NCBI GenBank assembly: GCA_022059125.1
Contig: JAEUWY010000004.1
Span: 2,852,001 to 2,916,000, forward strand
Source: Corynespora cassiicola
Taxonomy: Eukaryota; Ascomycota; Dothideomycetes; Pleosporales; Corynesporascaceae
Length of the DNA stretch: 64,000 bases
Direction of reading: 5' to 3'
Shown one piece after another: positions 22,678-33,640 of the stretch; within the stretch, counting starts at the first letter, position 1; each line of letters starts with the position of its first letter. The notes beneath the pieces were generated by a model, which saw only the letters and a list, made by a program, of their open reading frames with translations, was not told the DNA's origin and did no database searches. The position numbers and the translations under genes were made by a program.

Positions 22678-23933
22678 TTTGGAAGCTGAGAGATGTCTGT
22701 CTTTGATTGAGAAAACGAATGTGACACTGAGTGACTTAAATAATGCCCAAAAATTCATTTGGAACGCGCTTGCATCACTCCGGAATCTTAGATGGCGGCT
22801 ACTGTGAAGTTTGATGTGATTTTAATGAACCGAAATGGAAAATCAAGTTAGAGTATTCTTTGCATATAACTCCAGCCACTGTTTTGGATATTTAGACCGC
22901 CCAGTGTCAGGGGATACCCCGCTCAGATTCAAGAAACACCCGCCGGAATCTCAGAAGGGCCCTGGTTGTTTTGGATCTTGCCTCTATTGATTTGATCCAA
23001 ATTATAGAAGACTTCTCGGTTCATGGTCACCATTTGAATTTAATTACGATTTTCAAGTTCGGGTTTCGGTGTACAGTCATACCATGAGGCTGTGATAGCT
23101 CGCCGGGTAAACTCTCCTTCGAGTGACTGAAGCACCCGATACATGGAGTCTAGACACAGATTTATCAATGGGACAGCTATCATGAAGGTCAGGAAAAGGC
23201 TAATCCTGGACCTCACAGGAAGTGTAGTCTTCGATATGGTAAGGATGGTTGACAGGTCTGATCTTGGATGACCTACATGTAGGAGAAGATATCATCTCAA
23301 GGGCTTACCCTAATGATTTTACAATCTTGGGACATAAAATCCAAAGGCCAAAACTGAATTTGATGATTAGTACTCGAAGAAAACTAGAAACTTTCCCAAG
23401 ACATTCCAAGCCAGGATGTCTTAGGGGGAAAGCTTGCCGTTGGCGAACCCGGTTGTACAGACTGAAGATAGATTAATTCGCATGGTCGCAGACGTGCGGG
23501 GTCGGCTCCAGGATAGGCCTGCATGTGTATGGGGTGCAGATGAAACATATATTGCGACTCTGTAAGCCGAACGAATCGGCTAGTGGGCAAAACGCCAAAT
23601 TGTTCAAAAGGAGCCAGTGATACCACAATAATATTCCGGGTCATCAAACAGTATCGCTAACGTACCAGAAACGCTTCTGGGGTGAAGAAAAAGCCTTGGT
23701 ATTCATTTGAAAGAACGAGGTCAAGAGATGCTTGAGTCTAATTCATGGAAGCTTCTCCTGTGTCTCCTCAGACGCCTAGATCTCGGCAAAAGCATCTCTC
23801 ATGATATCGATAACTCGCACCACTTTCAGCTCCACCTGAAATTAATAATAGTAAAGTAGTCAAGTGATGATTTATCATGAACCTTGTGATTATTGATGCT
23901 AGTAAGTGTTGCAACAGCTCGGTCGAATTTTAG
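22678..23933. other. Cellulase promoter region and regulator 3' flank
   Basis: No gene is supported; the small frames at 23249-23476 and 23384-23647 show nothing recognisable. An AT-rich TATTTAAG element near 22736-22743 lies about 60 bp upstream of the cellulase ATG on the minus strand. Confidence 0.5.
22917..22922 (-). promoter_or_regulatory. Possible carbon-catabolite repressor (CreA/CRE1) site
   Basis: Read on the minus strand this is GCGGGG, matching the SYGGRG consensus, 240 bp upstream of the GH7 start. It overlaps a GGGG-ATA-CCCC inverted repeat at 22910-22920. Cellulase promoters commonly carry such sites, but a 6-bp match is weak evidence. Confidence 0.25.
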
Positions 23934-26012
23934 TCAAAATACGGTATCCAGATCAATGAATAGATCCTGCCACCCTAACGGTACATGCTTCAGATTAAGC
24001 CCTGGAAAGTCCCATTCGAACACAAACTCGCTCGGAACATATCTCTCGAAGTCTTTCTCGGCCTGGCTTGCACTATTCATCTCACCCTCCTCGCCGTTCA
24101 ACCCTTGACCTATGGCAGTTGCCGTCGGCTGCTGCATCATATATTCCTTTAGAGCGCCCTCACACTTCTCAATACTGACTTGTAAGATTTGGAAGTATGC
24201 AATGTGGCCCACTGTTATCTTTTTTAGCTCCTCCAGCACTTTGTGTGCATCGCGAAGTAGTAGCATGAGTGTTGATGGGGGATCGCGCAACAAAAGTGCC
24301 AGCTTTAACACCAGCAGAACCGAAAAGGCGCATTTTGCCCAAACATAGTCCATTGTCCATCGAAAGGTAGTCAGATAGGTGGGGCTTTGCTGAGATAGGC
24401 CCTGTGATGGGGCGTCGCCATCTTCGGATGCGGCCGGCGAAGGTGGGGTTGACGCCTGAACGATGTACTGCAAATGTCGGACTGCAGCTTCCTTGGCAGT
24501 GCGCACCATGTCGCGCTGAAACTCATTCATCAAGGCAATATTCTCTATTCCAGAGTCAGAAAGAGCCTTGAGGTGTAGTGTGATTATTGCCCATTCGTAC
24601 TGAATGTGCAGGTTAATTAAGGCAGAGGAGCGTTGATGGGCAGCCGCGTCTGTCGACACAATGCCGGCCCATTCTTCAATCCAAAGGCCTAGCTCAATTG
24701 TAGTGTCGCTCACGATCTTGCGTATGAGGCCTTCGTCGTCATTCAAGATTGAGGCGCTACTGCAGGCCATTATCGCTCGGTATGCGTTGCAGCGGATAAT
24801 ATTGAGTTCGACTTGCGACAGTAGACGGATATCTATGCCTGTTCGCTCCGGGTGGCTTACGAGAGCTCGAATCTTGCGAATGGAAGTGTCAAGCGTGATG
24901 CCGGGAAGTTTGCCCCCATCAAGAGAGAAGCTGAGGTTTGATTAGCACATGAATAATTGGTCGGTCATAGGTTACATACAAGAGCTCGAGATTGCATATA
25001 CCGTACCAAACTCTAGCAATCCGATACAATCCTTTTTCTTCCTCAGTTGGGCCCTGCATACGGTTGGATTTTACTGTCAAAAGCTGGTCTACTGAGTCCG
25101 GTAAGCCAATCTCCAGTGCAAACCGCAATGCGATAGCGATGGAAACGAATCCATTTTCGGAGTAGCTCGCCATAATCGCAATAGCCTGTATTGTCTCTAG
25201 AGAGGGGGCGTTTATAGGATTTATGAGGACGCTAGTAAGATGTTCGCGAACTCGAGATTGGAGGCGATGATACATTGGTGAGTTGATGCCCTCTTCGGCG
25301 CGACAGCCTATGCTGATAATGGCATCGAATAAGAAGGCACTTCGTGCTAATACCGACTCGAAAGTGTCATGTGTTTCGCAAAAAATAGGAACGAGATATT
25401 GCTGCTCGTTATTAGTGGTATCGCAGACGACAGAACGTAAAGATTTACACTGCCTGAGAAGAAGCTAGATACATGTCAGTCAGTTTGACTTCATATGCTA
25501 TCAAAGAGAACCCACCTTTGAAACCATGATGAAGCCTGCTCCCATGTTATCATGCCTTGATCGACGGCGTTACAGGGCGTGTTAGGCGTGGTCATCACGT
25601 TTGCGTATCGAAGATGTGGATTGGTAGAGAGAAAAGGTACCACTGAAGTGAAACTATGGCCAGTAGATGTCCCTGCAGAACCAGATTTGTGTGTACCCAA
25701 TGAAACCGCCGTAGATTGAGTAGAAACCGTGGTTTGTGGAGATGCTATGCGCGGCACTGGACTTGCATGACTTCTCAACTCATCCAGACCAGCCCTGAGA
25801 TTGAAAACCTCAGCCTCCAAAGTCTCGATCCTGAGAGTGTTTGGGTCTTTGACAGCATCGTAGTATTGACAATGGGCATTATTCCGAAGGCAGCGCTGGC
25901 ATGACGGCCGAATTCCATCGCATCTGACCTTGGACGATCGGCAATTGACACAGGCGTTGATAGCCCTCCGTTTTCGGGGCCTTTCTGGTGGGCTGAGGTT
26001 GTTGGAGTCCAT
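23934..26012 (-). CDS. Zn2Cys6 fungal transcription factor
   Basis: Exons 26012-25516, 25464-25449, 25401-24980 and 24930-23934 give 643 residues. A Zn2Cys6 binuclear cluster lies near the N-terminus (CVNC, six residues, C, six, CQRC, six, C), followed by a short linker/coiled-coil segment (LEAEVFNLRAGLDEL). The fungal-specific middle homology domain contains FLFDAIISIGC. Exon 2 is only 16 nt and supplies SFFSG, a motif typical of regulators of this type. The start at 26012 places the cluster about 20 residues in, as usual. It sits 463 bp from the MFS gene and probably regulates the adjoining permease and GH31 genes (inference). Confidence 0.88.
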
Positions 26013-26475
26013 CGGGAACTTCGTGCGAAATGTGGACTGCAGCAGTGGGGAACTCCATATTTTAGAGATGCTACTGGCGTGGAGATGACCACACGTCGGG
26101 ACAAGACCCATGAAACCCGGCCCGTTGGGGTGCGGGGAACAATCACGTGCCCAATCCTTTGAGTCATGCTTGTAGGGGCAGCTTCCGAAATCACCGGTGC
26201 ATTAGGGGCCGATGAAGTTACAAGTTTCTGATACGAGTGTTCTGCTTGCAATTGGGGGATTTTGCGTATCGTGTACGAGTCTGAGTTCTGTCTCCCGAGG
26301 AGACGTGGCACCGCGAGTCATGACCTCAGGTTTTCCTTGTGGGGCAGCGAGGCCCAGAACCTTGGAAAACGTACAACTTGGTCAACGACAAAATTCTCCC
26401 ACCGGAGCGGTCCACAGCCCATTTCTAAACCATGAATCCAGCTCTTGTGAAAAAAATATTGATATCTACATCTTC
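26013..26475. other. Promoter of the Zn2Cys6 gene
   Basis: It lies between the 5' end of the regulator and the 3' end of the permease, both on the minus strand. It includes CACCGGTG and other CGG/CCG triplets but no clear spaced pair like that in the permease promoter. Confidence 0.4.
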
Positions 26476-28193
26476 CTAGTATACATAAATGAAGTCCTCG
26501 TTTTTGAGATCGGTGATATCGTCAAAAGCTTTGTCGCCAACGCCTCCCGTCTCGGCATTCGTATCCTCCTCGTTCATTTCCTTGCTCCTTCCCATACTCA
26601 GATCGACGATGTTCTCTGCTTTACCCATGGCCTTCCTGGTAGCTGCATGCTTGCGGTTTAGTATCCGCACCCAAGCCATTCCAAGGAGGACAAGGACAAC
26701 GATGCCAATGAAGAGTGCTAGGTTGGCGCGTAGGCCGCGGGAATACTTCGGTCTTTCGGCAGGTTTGAATAGGTGTGGTCCGACAATGTTGCCGGCACTT
26801 GCACCGATGAAAAGGATTCCAGTGGTGACTTTGCGCTTCGTGTCGCCGCCCGTATTCTGACCCGACCACGAGTAGATGAGTGGTGATATTCCAGGGTAGA
26901 AAGAAGTCAGATAATACCCAACGAGGAGGACTGCACGGTGTTCCGCCTCGCGTCCAATCACCATGAGTATAATGATTCCAATAATAGGAGGGATGCAGAG
27001 AAGGATGAGGATGGGCGATTTCATCTTGTAGCGGGTTGCAAGCCAAGCGCCACCCATCGTTGCTATCATCTGTACGAGACCAAACGGCATATTGAACAGG
27101 ATCGTCTGGAATTGAGTAAATCCGAAGGCTTGGATGATAAGAGGACCAAAAGTAGAGATACCACCGCTCGGGATTCTACATGTGTTAGTGTATACATCAG
27201 CCGTCCGATTTCTGCAGACTTACGAGACAGCCGTTAGCATGGAGAACCAAAGCCATGTTTTGACATCCAAGAACGCCTCCCATACGTGTTCCCACTTCCA
27301 GACACGCGATGCGACTCCCATCTGGTTCATCCTCAATCGCTCCACTGCGATGAGCTTCTCATCGTGTGTTAAGAACTTGGCTTCCATGGGAGAATCCGGC
27401 ATGAATATAAAGACGAATACCGATACTACTGTAGTTAAAAGACCACAGAAGAGAAAGATGATCTGGTACGAGTGGAGTAGATCGGATTTGATGTGGCCCA
27501 AGCCGTATGTCAGAAGAGACCCAAGGATATTGACGACACCTAGCATGGCGTACCACGCAGCGTTTCGGTTTGTTTGTTCGCCGCGGCGGTACCACATCTG
27601 CACCACTGCAATAAAGGCTGGAGCTGTGCGATTATTAGCACGAAAATGTAAAGTTGTAGTAGAGAAAGCCTACCAACAGCCGCCTCGAATGCTCCAAGCA
27701 AGAACCTGGTTGCCATAAGGCCTCCATAGTTGGTAGCCCCGGCCATGCCGCACAAGATTGCGCCCCAAGTGAATACCATGACTCCAGTGAATTTGCCAAT
27801 CGGAAGCTTGACCAACATGAAGGAGACCAGTGGCTGCATCACCAGCTGGGCAATGTACACAATGCTGCCCAGCCATGAGTACTGGTCGGAGTTTGGATCG
27901 AGGTTTGCATCTTCGATCAAGCCGAAAACAGAAGCGTACGATAATGTCGTCTTGTCAAGACTCTGTAAACAATATACAGAGAGCAGAATTGGCAGAATTG
28001 TAAGATCGATCTTGCGCAAGACGCGTTTGTTTTGCTCGGGAGATACATGGATGCGCTCTGTTGAGTTTATGAGTTCTGCTGCTTTGTCCTGCCCTTTTTT
28101 ATTCACGGCGCGCTTGTGAATACTGACAGTCTCAATGGCCTCGACCTCATTTTTGCTGATTTCCGGATTGACTGAAGGCTCGGTGCTTGCCAT
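26476..28193 (-). CDS. MFS permease, Dal5/anion:cation symporter family
   Basis: Exons 28193-27674, 27623-27224 and 27175-26476 give 539 residues with about 12 membrane segments. The N-terminal cytoplasmic stretch is followed by RKIDLTILPILLSVYCLQSLDKTTLSYA, and later blocks MQPLVSFMLVKLPIGKF, ATRFLLGAFEA and RRGEQTNRNAAWY are typical of the fungal allantoate-permease-like group. Such carriers import organic anions such as allantoate, vitamins or sugar acids; the substrate here cannot be told. It is divergent from the GH31 gene with 327 bp between start codons, with a TATAAG box at 28258-28263. I infer it may import a product of the adjacent hydrolase pathway. Confidence 0.9.
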
Positions 28194-28287
28194 GGTGGTG
28201 TGAGATGAAAATTTGACACAGGAGCGATGATCCCCTGCGTTTGAGATGCTCTGCCATCTTATAGCTGATCCCCATGGGGACCCCGGA

Positions 28288-28313
28288 GTTTGACTTCCCT
28301 GTTTGACTTCCCT
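28288..28313. repeat. Two tandem 13-bp direct repeats
   Basis: GTTTGACTTCCCT occurs twice in exact tandem, followed by a third partial start (GTTTGGC), in the shared permease/GH31 promoter. Confidence 0.85.
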
Positions 28314-28338
28314 GTTTGGCACGACATGTCGGCCGAAG

Positions 28339-28362
28339 TTACCGGTAGTCATTGGCCGGTAA
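28339..28362. promoter_or_regulatory. Candidate Zn2Cys6 operator (CGG-N10-CCG)
   Basis: Perfect 7-bp arms TTACCGG and CCGGTAA are separated by 10 bp, placing inverted CGG triplets 10 bp apart. Zn2Cys6 dimers such as Put3 and Gal4 recognise inverted CGG triplets with 10-11 bp spacing. The site lies 146 bp from the permease start and about 160 bp from the GH31 start, next to a Zn2Cys6 gene. Binding by that regulator is inference. Confidence 0.45.
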
Positions 28363-28520
28363 ACGTCTCGGCGCTGGCTCCGTGAGAGACAAAATAGGAA
28401 TAACCGAAGAAGGGCAGCATCAAGTCACCGTCTTCGGACGAAAGAATAGCTATTAAAGTCCTCAAGTCCTTCATTATTGTGCTTCATCTTTCCAACGCTC
28501 CATCGCTTCTTGCTTCCATC

Positions 28521-31137
28521 ATGGGTCAGCAGGAATACGCCCCTCAGAACTTCAAGCCCGCGGAAGCGGGGAGCACGTCCTCCGAACCCAAGATTGTCCT
28601 TCAAACCAAAGAGAACAATAACGTTTTCGATTTTTCTTTCGAGGCCCTCAGACCGAACATCTTTCGTACGACTTTTACTTCTCAGCAACATCCCCTTCCG
28701 CCGCACCGTGCCGCGCCTATTCCCCAAAAGAGAATTGATCACGTGACATGGAGCGTCTCATCACCAACTCCAACATCCCGCAATTTCTCGTTTGAAGATG
28801 TCGAGACGAGCGTTCACTGGCAAAATGGGCTTCCCGAAGTTTCGGTTACCTTCGCTGGAGAATCAAAGCCAATTCACTACGATCTGCCCCATCGCTCATA
28901 TGTCATCGACGGCACGGGCGTGGCTCATTACACCCGATACAATGCCGGTACGCTCCATGTCGGACTCGGAGAGAAGTCAGCACCAATGGATCTCTCGAAT
29001 CGCCACTTTGTTCTCTCGGCAACGGACAGCTTTGGTTACGATGTGCACCGCACCGACCCATTGTACAAGCACATCCCGCTCCTGATCAATGCGACCCCCA
29101 ACGGCTGCATCGGCATATTCTCGAGCTCGCACGCCAGAGGATTTTATTCCGTGGGCTCTGAGATGGACGGCATGTGGGGGAAGTTCAAAGTCTACCGCCA
29201 AGAGCATGGTGGTCTGGAGCAATTCATCATCACGGGCCGCACCCTCAAAGAGGTTGTCCGTTCGTTTGCGGATCTCATCGGATATCCTCTTCTCGTTCCG
29301 AGATGGGCATTCGGATACCTTGCTGGCGGAATGAAGTACTCGATGCTGGATGAGCCCCGTGCTGCAGATGCCCTCATGGAGTTTGCGGCAAAGTTGAAAG
29401 AGCACGATATCCCCTGCTCAGGGTTCCAGATGTCCTCTGGGTATACTGTCGCAGAGGTTGAGCCCAAGACGAGGAACGTGTTCACTTGGAACTACCATCG
29501 ATTTCCGGACCCCAAGGGCTTCTGCGATGCGTACCACAAGGAAGGCATTCGCTTGATTGCCAATGTGAAGCCCTACGTCCTCGGCAGCCACCCTGAGTAC
29601 GAGAAGCTGCGAAAAGCCGGTGCATTCTTCACGGACCCCGTCACTGGAGAGAGCGCGACGGCTCGTCTCTGGAGCGCAGGAGGTGGCGAGAGCGGCGTTG
29701 GTGGCCACATCGACTTCACTTCAGAAGCTGGCTACAACTGGTGGTACGAAGGCGTGCGGGAGCTGAAGCGTGTCGGTATCGATTGCATCTGGAACGACAA
29801 CAACGAGTACACTCTTCCCAATGATTATTGGAAGTGTGCATTGGACGCGAAAGCTCTGGCCAAAGAAGGCGGCGACTTTAGCAAGGATGTTGGTTGGTGG
29901 GGAAGGTCGCTCAACACCGAGCTCATGGGCAAGTCGTCTCATGACGCAGCGCTTGACATTGTGCCGAATGAGCGGCCGTTCATCTTGACTAGGAGTGCGA
30001 CTGCGGGTACTCTCAGGTATTGCTCGAGTGCGTGGAGTGGAGACAATGTCACTAGCTGGGATGGCATGAAGGGTTCAAACGCACTCTCATTGACAGCCGG
30101 AATGTGCATGATGCAGGTTAGTCGAGCTAAAGACGATATTTAAAGCAAATACTGACAGACAATAGTGCTATGGTCATGACATCGGTGGATTCGAAGGCCC
30201 TCAGCCTACTCCCGAGTTGTTGGTCCGCTGGTGCCAGATGGGCATCTACTCTTCGCGTTTTGCCATCAACTGTTTCAAGACATCGCCCGAGAACAACAGA
30301 GTCGGCGACGTCATCGAGCCTTGGATGTACAAGGAGACGACACATCTCGTCCGAGATATCATCAAGCGACGTTACGAACTTATCCCCTACCTCTACTCCC
30401 TCGCACTCGAAAGCCACCAGACAGCTACCCCACCCCAGAGGTGGACCGGCTGGGGCTATGAGGCTGACCCAGAAGTTTGGACGAGCAAGGTTATCAAGGA
30501 TGGCGAGACGCAGTACTGGCTTGGGGACTCTCTGCTGATTGGAGGCGTGTTCGAGCCTGGGGCTTCCACTGCCAAGGTCTACCTTCCCAAGGACGTCAAC
30601 GAACCGGACCTTGAGTACCTCGACCTAAACCACCCGCAATCTTTCTACAAGGCGGGTCAGTGGGTTGAGATTGACTCAAAATGGGACCAGAGCATCCCGG
30701 TCCTTGCAAAGACCGGTAGCGCAATCCCGGTGGGTCGCTCAGTCCAAACCCTCGCCGTCGGCGAGACAACGAACCCGGCAAATCTTGCACTGGATGACTA
30801 CCGGGCCGTTGAAGTTTTCCCACCTGCGGGATCCTCGAACGGCAAGGATTATGTGAATGTCTGGTACGAGGATGACGGCATCTCCCCACCTCCTGCCCGC
30901 ATCTCCACCTTCACGTTCAAATACAGCAGCGATATCCAGAACGTATCAGTTTCCTACCAAGAACAGCTACAGCCTGACTTCACGCCCGCCTGGGAAAATC
31001 TAATCGTCATACTTCCTGCAGGAGATAAGAGGAAAGTGTTGGTTGATGGCAAAGAGGCACAACTTCTGAAGACCGACGAAAAGCAGCGCAGGCATTTTGT
31101 GTTGCAAATTGGACGCACGGGGAAGAAAAGCGCATAG
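28521..31137 (+). CDS. GH31 alpha-glycosidase (alpha-xylosidase/alpha-glucosidase type)
   Basis: Exons 28521-30116 and 30166-31137 give 855 residues. The catalytic (beta/alpha)8 barrel shows the nucleophile Asp426 in IWNDNNE and the acid/base Asp508 in SAWSGDN, with WNYHRFPDP, GGHIDFTSEAG and YGHDIGGFEG as further family blocks. An N-terminal beta-sandwich and C-terminal beta domains are present by length. There is no signal peptide, so the enzyme is probably intracellular and acts on imported oligosaccharides. Substrate specificity (xylose, glucose, galactose or sulfoquinovose linkages) cannot be settled by eye. The ATG at 28521 was chosen as the first ATG of the frame. Divergent from an MFS permease. 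Confidence 0.93.
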
Positions 31138-31591
31138 CAGGTAAAGTCAAAGGTTTAGAGTGATATCCTGATTTACACGTGAACAAACACCTCTAGATTG
31201 TAAAATGGGTTATTTTGCTTGTTTCCAAATGTCCTCCTCTGTGCTTGCATCATTTTTGGGGTTGATAAATCTTGATATAATCTTGTCATTTTAAAGTCCA
31301 CACCAAGAAGGTTTAGAGACGCACAAGAACTTGAGATGGTCAAATATCCTTTTCGATTGGATTCTCCCTTTAATTTCTCCTAAGATACTGGAAAATTTTG
31401 ACCACTTTGAGCTATGCTATTGGGGAAGAGCATTATCTGATCATACATCATCCAGTCAACGTCTATCATTCTTTCCTTCTCGAATATGGCCAACAAACAT
31501 TGGTAAATAAGCCGATTCGGGGGATGTGATGAATACCTATTACACATATTCCCCTTGTTTCCCCCCTTTCCCCCCTTTTTTCCTTTCAGGC
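31138..31591. other. Convergent 3' region, no gene seen
   Basis: It lies between the 3' ends of the GH31 and first RING gene. It ends in a pyrimidine tract of C and T runs (about 31559-31583). A 78-codon minus frame there is low-complexity Lys/Gly and looks spurious. Confidence 0.5.
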
Positions 31592-33046
31592 TTACTGGAG
31601 CCTGCTGCGAAGCCAACTTGTCATACGTTCCACGCGTGTGAACTCTTCTGGGCTCACCATCACCTCCCTTATGAGGCTAAGTACGTTAGATCTCAATGCC
31701 CATAGTAGGCCGACGCGTATGTCTCGAACAGGGCGTGATCGCGCAGGTCGCCATTCGTGAGGCTCATGGAGCTGTCGACGGCAATTCGGACACGCATTGC
31801 TAAAAGCCCAGTCTTGGTTCAACAATGGCTCCAAGCACTCCCGACCGAAGATACATTGACAACTCAGTGGCTGGACCAACTCTGGCAAGAGATGTTTGTC
31901 CTGGCAAATGGAGCAAAAGGACATTCCATCGCCTTCAAGAGCGCGTGTGATTTCCTTAACATGGATTGAATTCCCCACAAAGGCGCGTTCGGTTCTCTCC
32001 AACACGCCAAAGATTTGGTGTTCGAGGCGACCAAACTCCTGAGCTACGAGCATATAAATCTCCCCAATCAGTTGGAGGAATCCTTTTCGCTTCATTTGTC
32101 GCCTGTATGTAGCAATGCCACACATGGAATGTGAACGAGTCATGCGCCAAAGGTAAAGCTTGATGCGGACAGCAGTGATGAGTGCGCTGACATTCGTATC
32201 CAAGCATCCCTCGAACGGTGGAACATGTTCCATGCTTTCGGAAAGAGCTTTGTTGTGACTGTAGGGAGTGATCTTGTCAATTGTCTTGTTGCCGAAGTGC
32301 CAAAAAAACGTGATGAAAACATACGCAAGTGAAAGAAAGTAGAGTTCCAAAACCAAAGGTTCCCAGGCATGGCGAGGCCTCTTTTCGGCCTGTCGCACTA
32401 GTTGCTCAATGCAATCGCCGCTCTCCTTCATGCTGCACCGAAGGTTGTCCCAGCGGATCAATATGTGATATGGAGTATGTGCATGGAGTGATTCTCGGAG
32501 AAAGAAAAAAATTGGTTTGTCAATCTCTCTCGTAGGATGGATACGCTGAATCCAAATGTGAATTGGCAGGTGGACGTTGCCCATGCCACTGTTTTCCATT
32601 ATTATGGTATGATTTTCAGGCGACTCGTCGTGGAAAAGAGCATTTCCAAGTTCCTTAACTTCTTCCATGATAGATATGGACATAATCCGTGCGTCGTTGA
32701 TGGAGAAAATGGGAAAACCTGGAGGTGGACTGGGGAAGCGTGACAGAAGGGGGCCAGAGTACCCATTCGATTCTTCATAAAAGAGTGTTTGGGCCGTGGC
32801 CTCCTGGAATAGACTCCACGGGAGAGTTGTATTGTTGGAAATAATGCCAGCAGAGGATTGCCAGAAATGGGGGATGGACAAAGGCCTCGCCCGTGCCTGC
32901 AGGGAAGCAGTGACAGACTCCAGCTGCTCAACGTCGTAGATTCGTGGTATATTGGAGATTATGAAGGTAGAAATCTCGACTCTGGTATCCGGCGTGGCTC
33001 CTGCAGGGCGTGGCGGTTCCTGCAGGCGTTGGGTGGGCGTTGCCAT
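31592..33046 (-). CDS. RING-like zinc finger protein 1, unusual metal ligands
   Basis: One exon gives 484 residues from the first ATG at 33046. About 375 residues with no recognised domain (including the hydrophobic segment LYFLSLAYVFITFFW) precede a C-terminal RING-like finger. The ligands are Cys378/Cys381, Cys396, Cys398 (in place of the usual His), Cys404 and Cys419/Cys422. The fifth ligand of a normal RING (C/H in xFC or xFH) is missing, with Gly-Arg there instead. A basic tail follows. RING proteins usually act as E3 ubiquitin ligases; given the altered ligands, activity here is uncertain. It shares layout and strand with two RING neighbours. Confidence 0.75.
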   Translation of the reverse strand: MATPTQRLQEPPRPAGATPDTRVEISTFIISNIPRIYDVEQLESVTASLQARARPLSIPHFWQSSAGIISNNTTLPWSLFQEATAQTLFYEESNGYSGPLLSRFPSPPPGFPIFSINDARIMSISIMEEVKELGNALFHDESPENHTIIMENSGMGNVHLPIHIWIQRIHPTREIDKPIFFFLRESLHAHTPYHILIRWDNLRCSMKESGDCIEQLVRQAEKRPRHAWEPLVLELYFLSLAYVFITFFWHFGNKTIDKITPYSHNKALSESMEHVPPFEGCLDTNVSALITAVRIKLYLWRMTRSHSMCGIATYRRQMKRKGFLQLIGEIYMLVAQEFGRLEHQIFGVLERTERAFVGNSIHVKEITRALEGDGMSFCSICQDKHLLPELVQPLSCQCIFGRECLEPLLNQDWAFSNACPNCRRQLHEPHEWRPARSRPVRDIRVGLLWALRSNVLSLIREVMVSPEEFTRVERMTSWLRSRLQ

Positions 33047-33052
33047 TGGCAA

Positions 33053-33520
33053 GGTTGGCGGTGGCGAGGGTTCGGTTGGCTTCAGTGCTGTTGAGAGGTG
33101 GAGCGATCCGAGCTAGAAGAAATCGTAGGTGGACAAGATGGCCGGGTCGTGGAGGCTTGGCGGCGCGGAAGGGTGATGATGAAAGGCGATGGCGAAGGTG
33201 GAGGTGAGAGTGAGGGCGGGGCGCTTGACCAGTCGTCTTCCGAGGCCCAGCCTGAGAAGGAGCGCTGCTGGTACGCGGCGGGAAGGTACAGTATGGTCTT
33301 GCTCACCTCCATGCACAAGTTGGATTTTGGAGTGGCTTTCACATGGCGTGTTGGAGTAGACAGAGAAGACGCGTGCGTTTCAAAATCAAAGAGTAGTCAA
33401 TTATTCGTGCCATGTACCCACCATCTGTACATGGCGGATACAGCCAGATATCCGCACAAATAGCCAAATGGTGGGCCAAAGCTAGTTTATGTGTGCCGTG
33501 TTGCATTGCCACGGCGTAAA
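33053..33520. other. Spacer between RING genes 1 and 2
   Basis: Short overlapping frames on both strands (for example 33082-33342) show no domain. It probably carries the promoter of RING gene 1. Confidence 0.45.
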
Positions 33521-33609
33521 TCAATCAAACAATGCCACGGTGGCCCGCGGGTCTGCATGGCCCTCGCCAAAATCATTCTCACTGTCGTCCTCATCGGCGT
33601 CGGCGGCGG

Positions 33610-33640
<31 letters not shown>

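Larger units (their letters stand above)
28194..28520. promoter_or_regulatory. Divergent promoter between MFS permease and GH31
   Basis: This 327-bp region separates the two start codons. It holds a TATA element for each gene (TATAAG on the minus strand at 28258-28263; TATTAAAG near 28450 on the plus strand), a CCCCATGGGG palindrome at 28271-28280, a 13-bp direct repeat, a TCGGCCGA palindrome and a CGG-N10-CCG inverted repeat. Confidence 0.6.
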
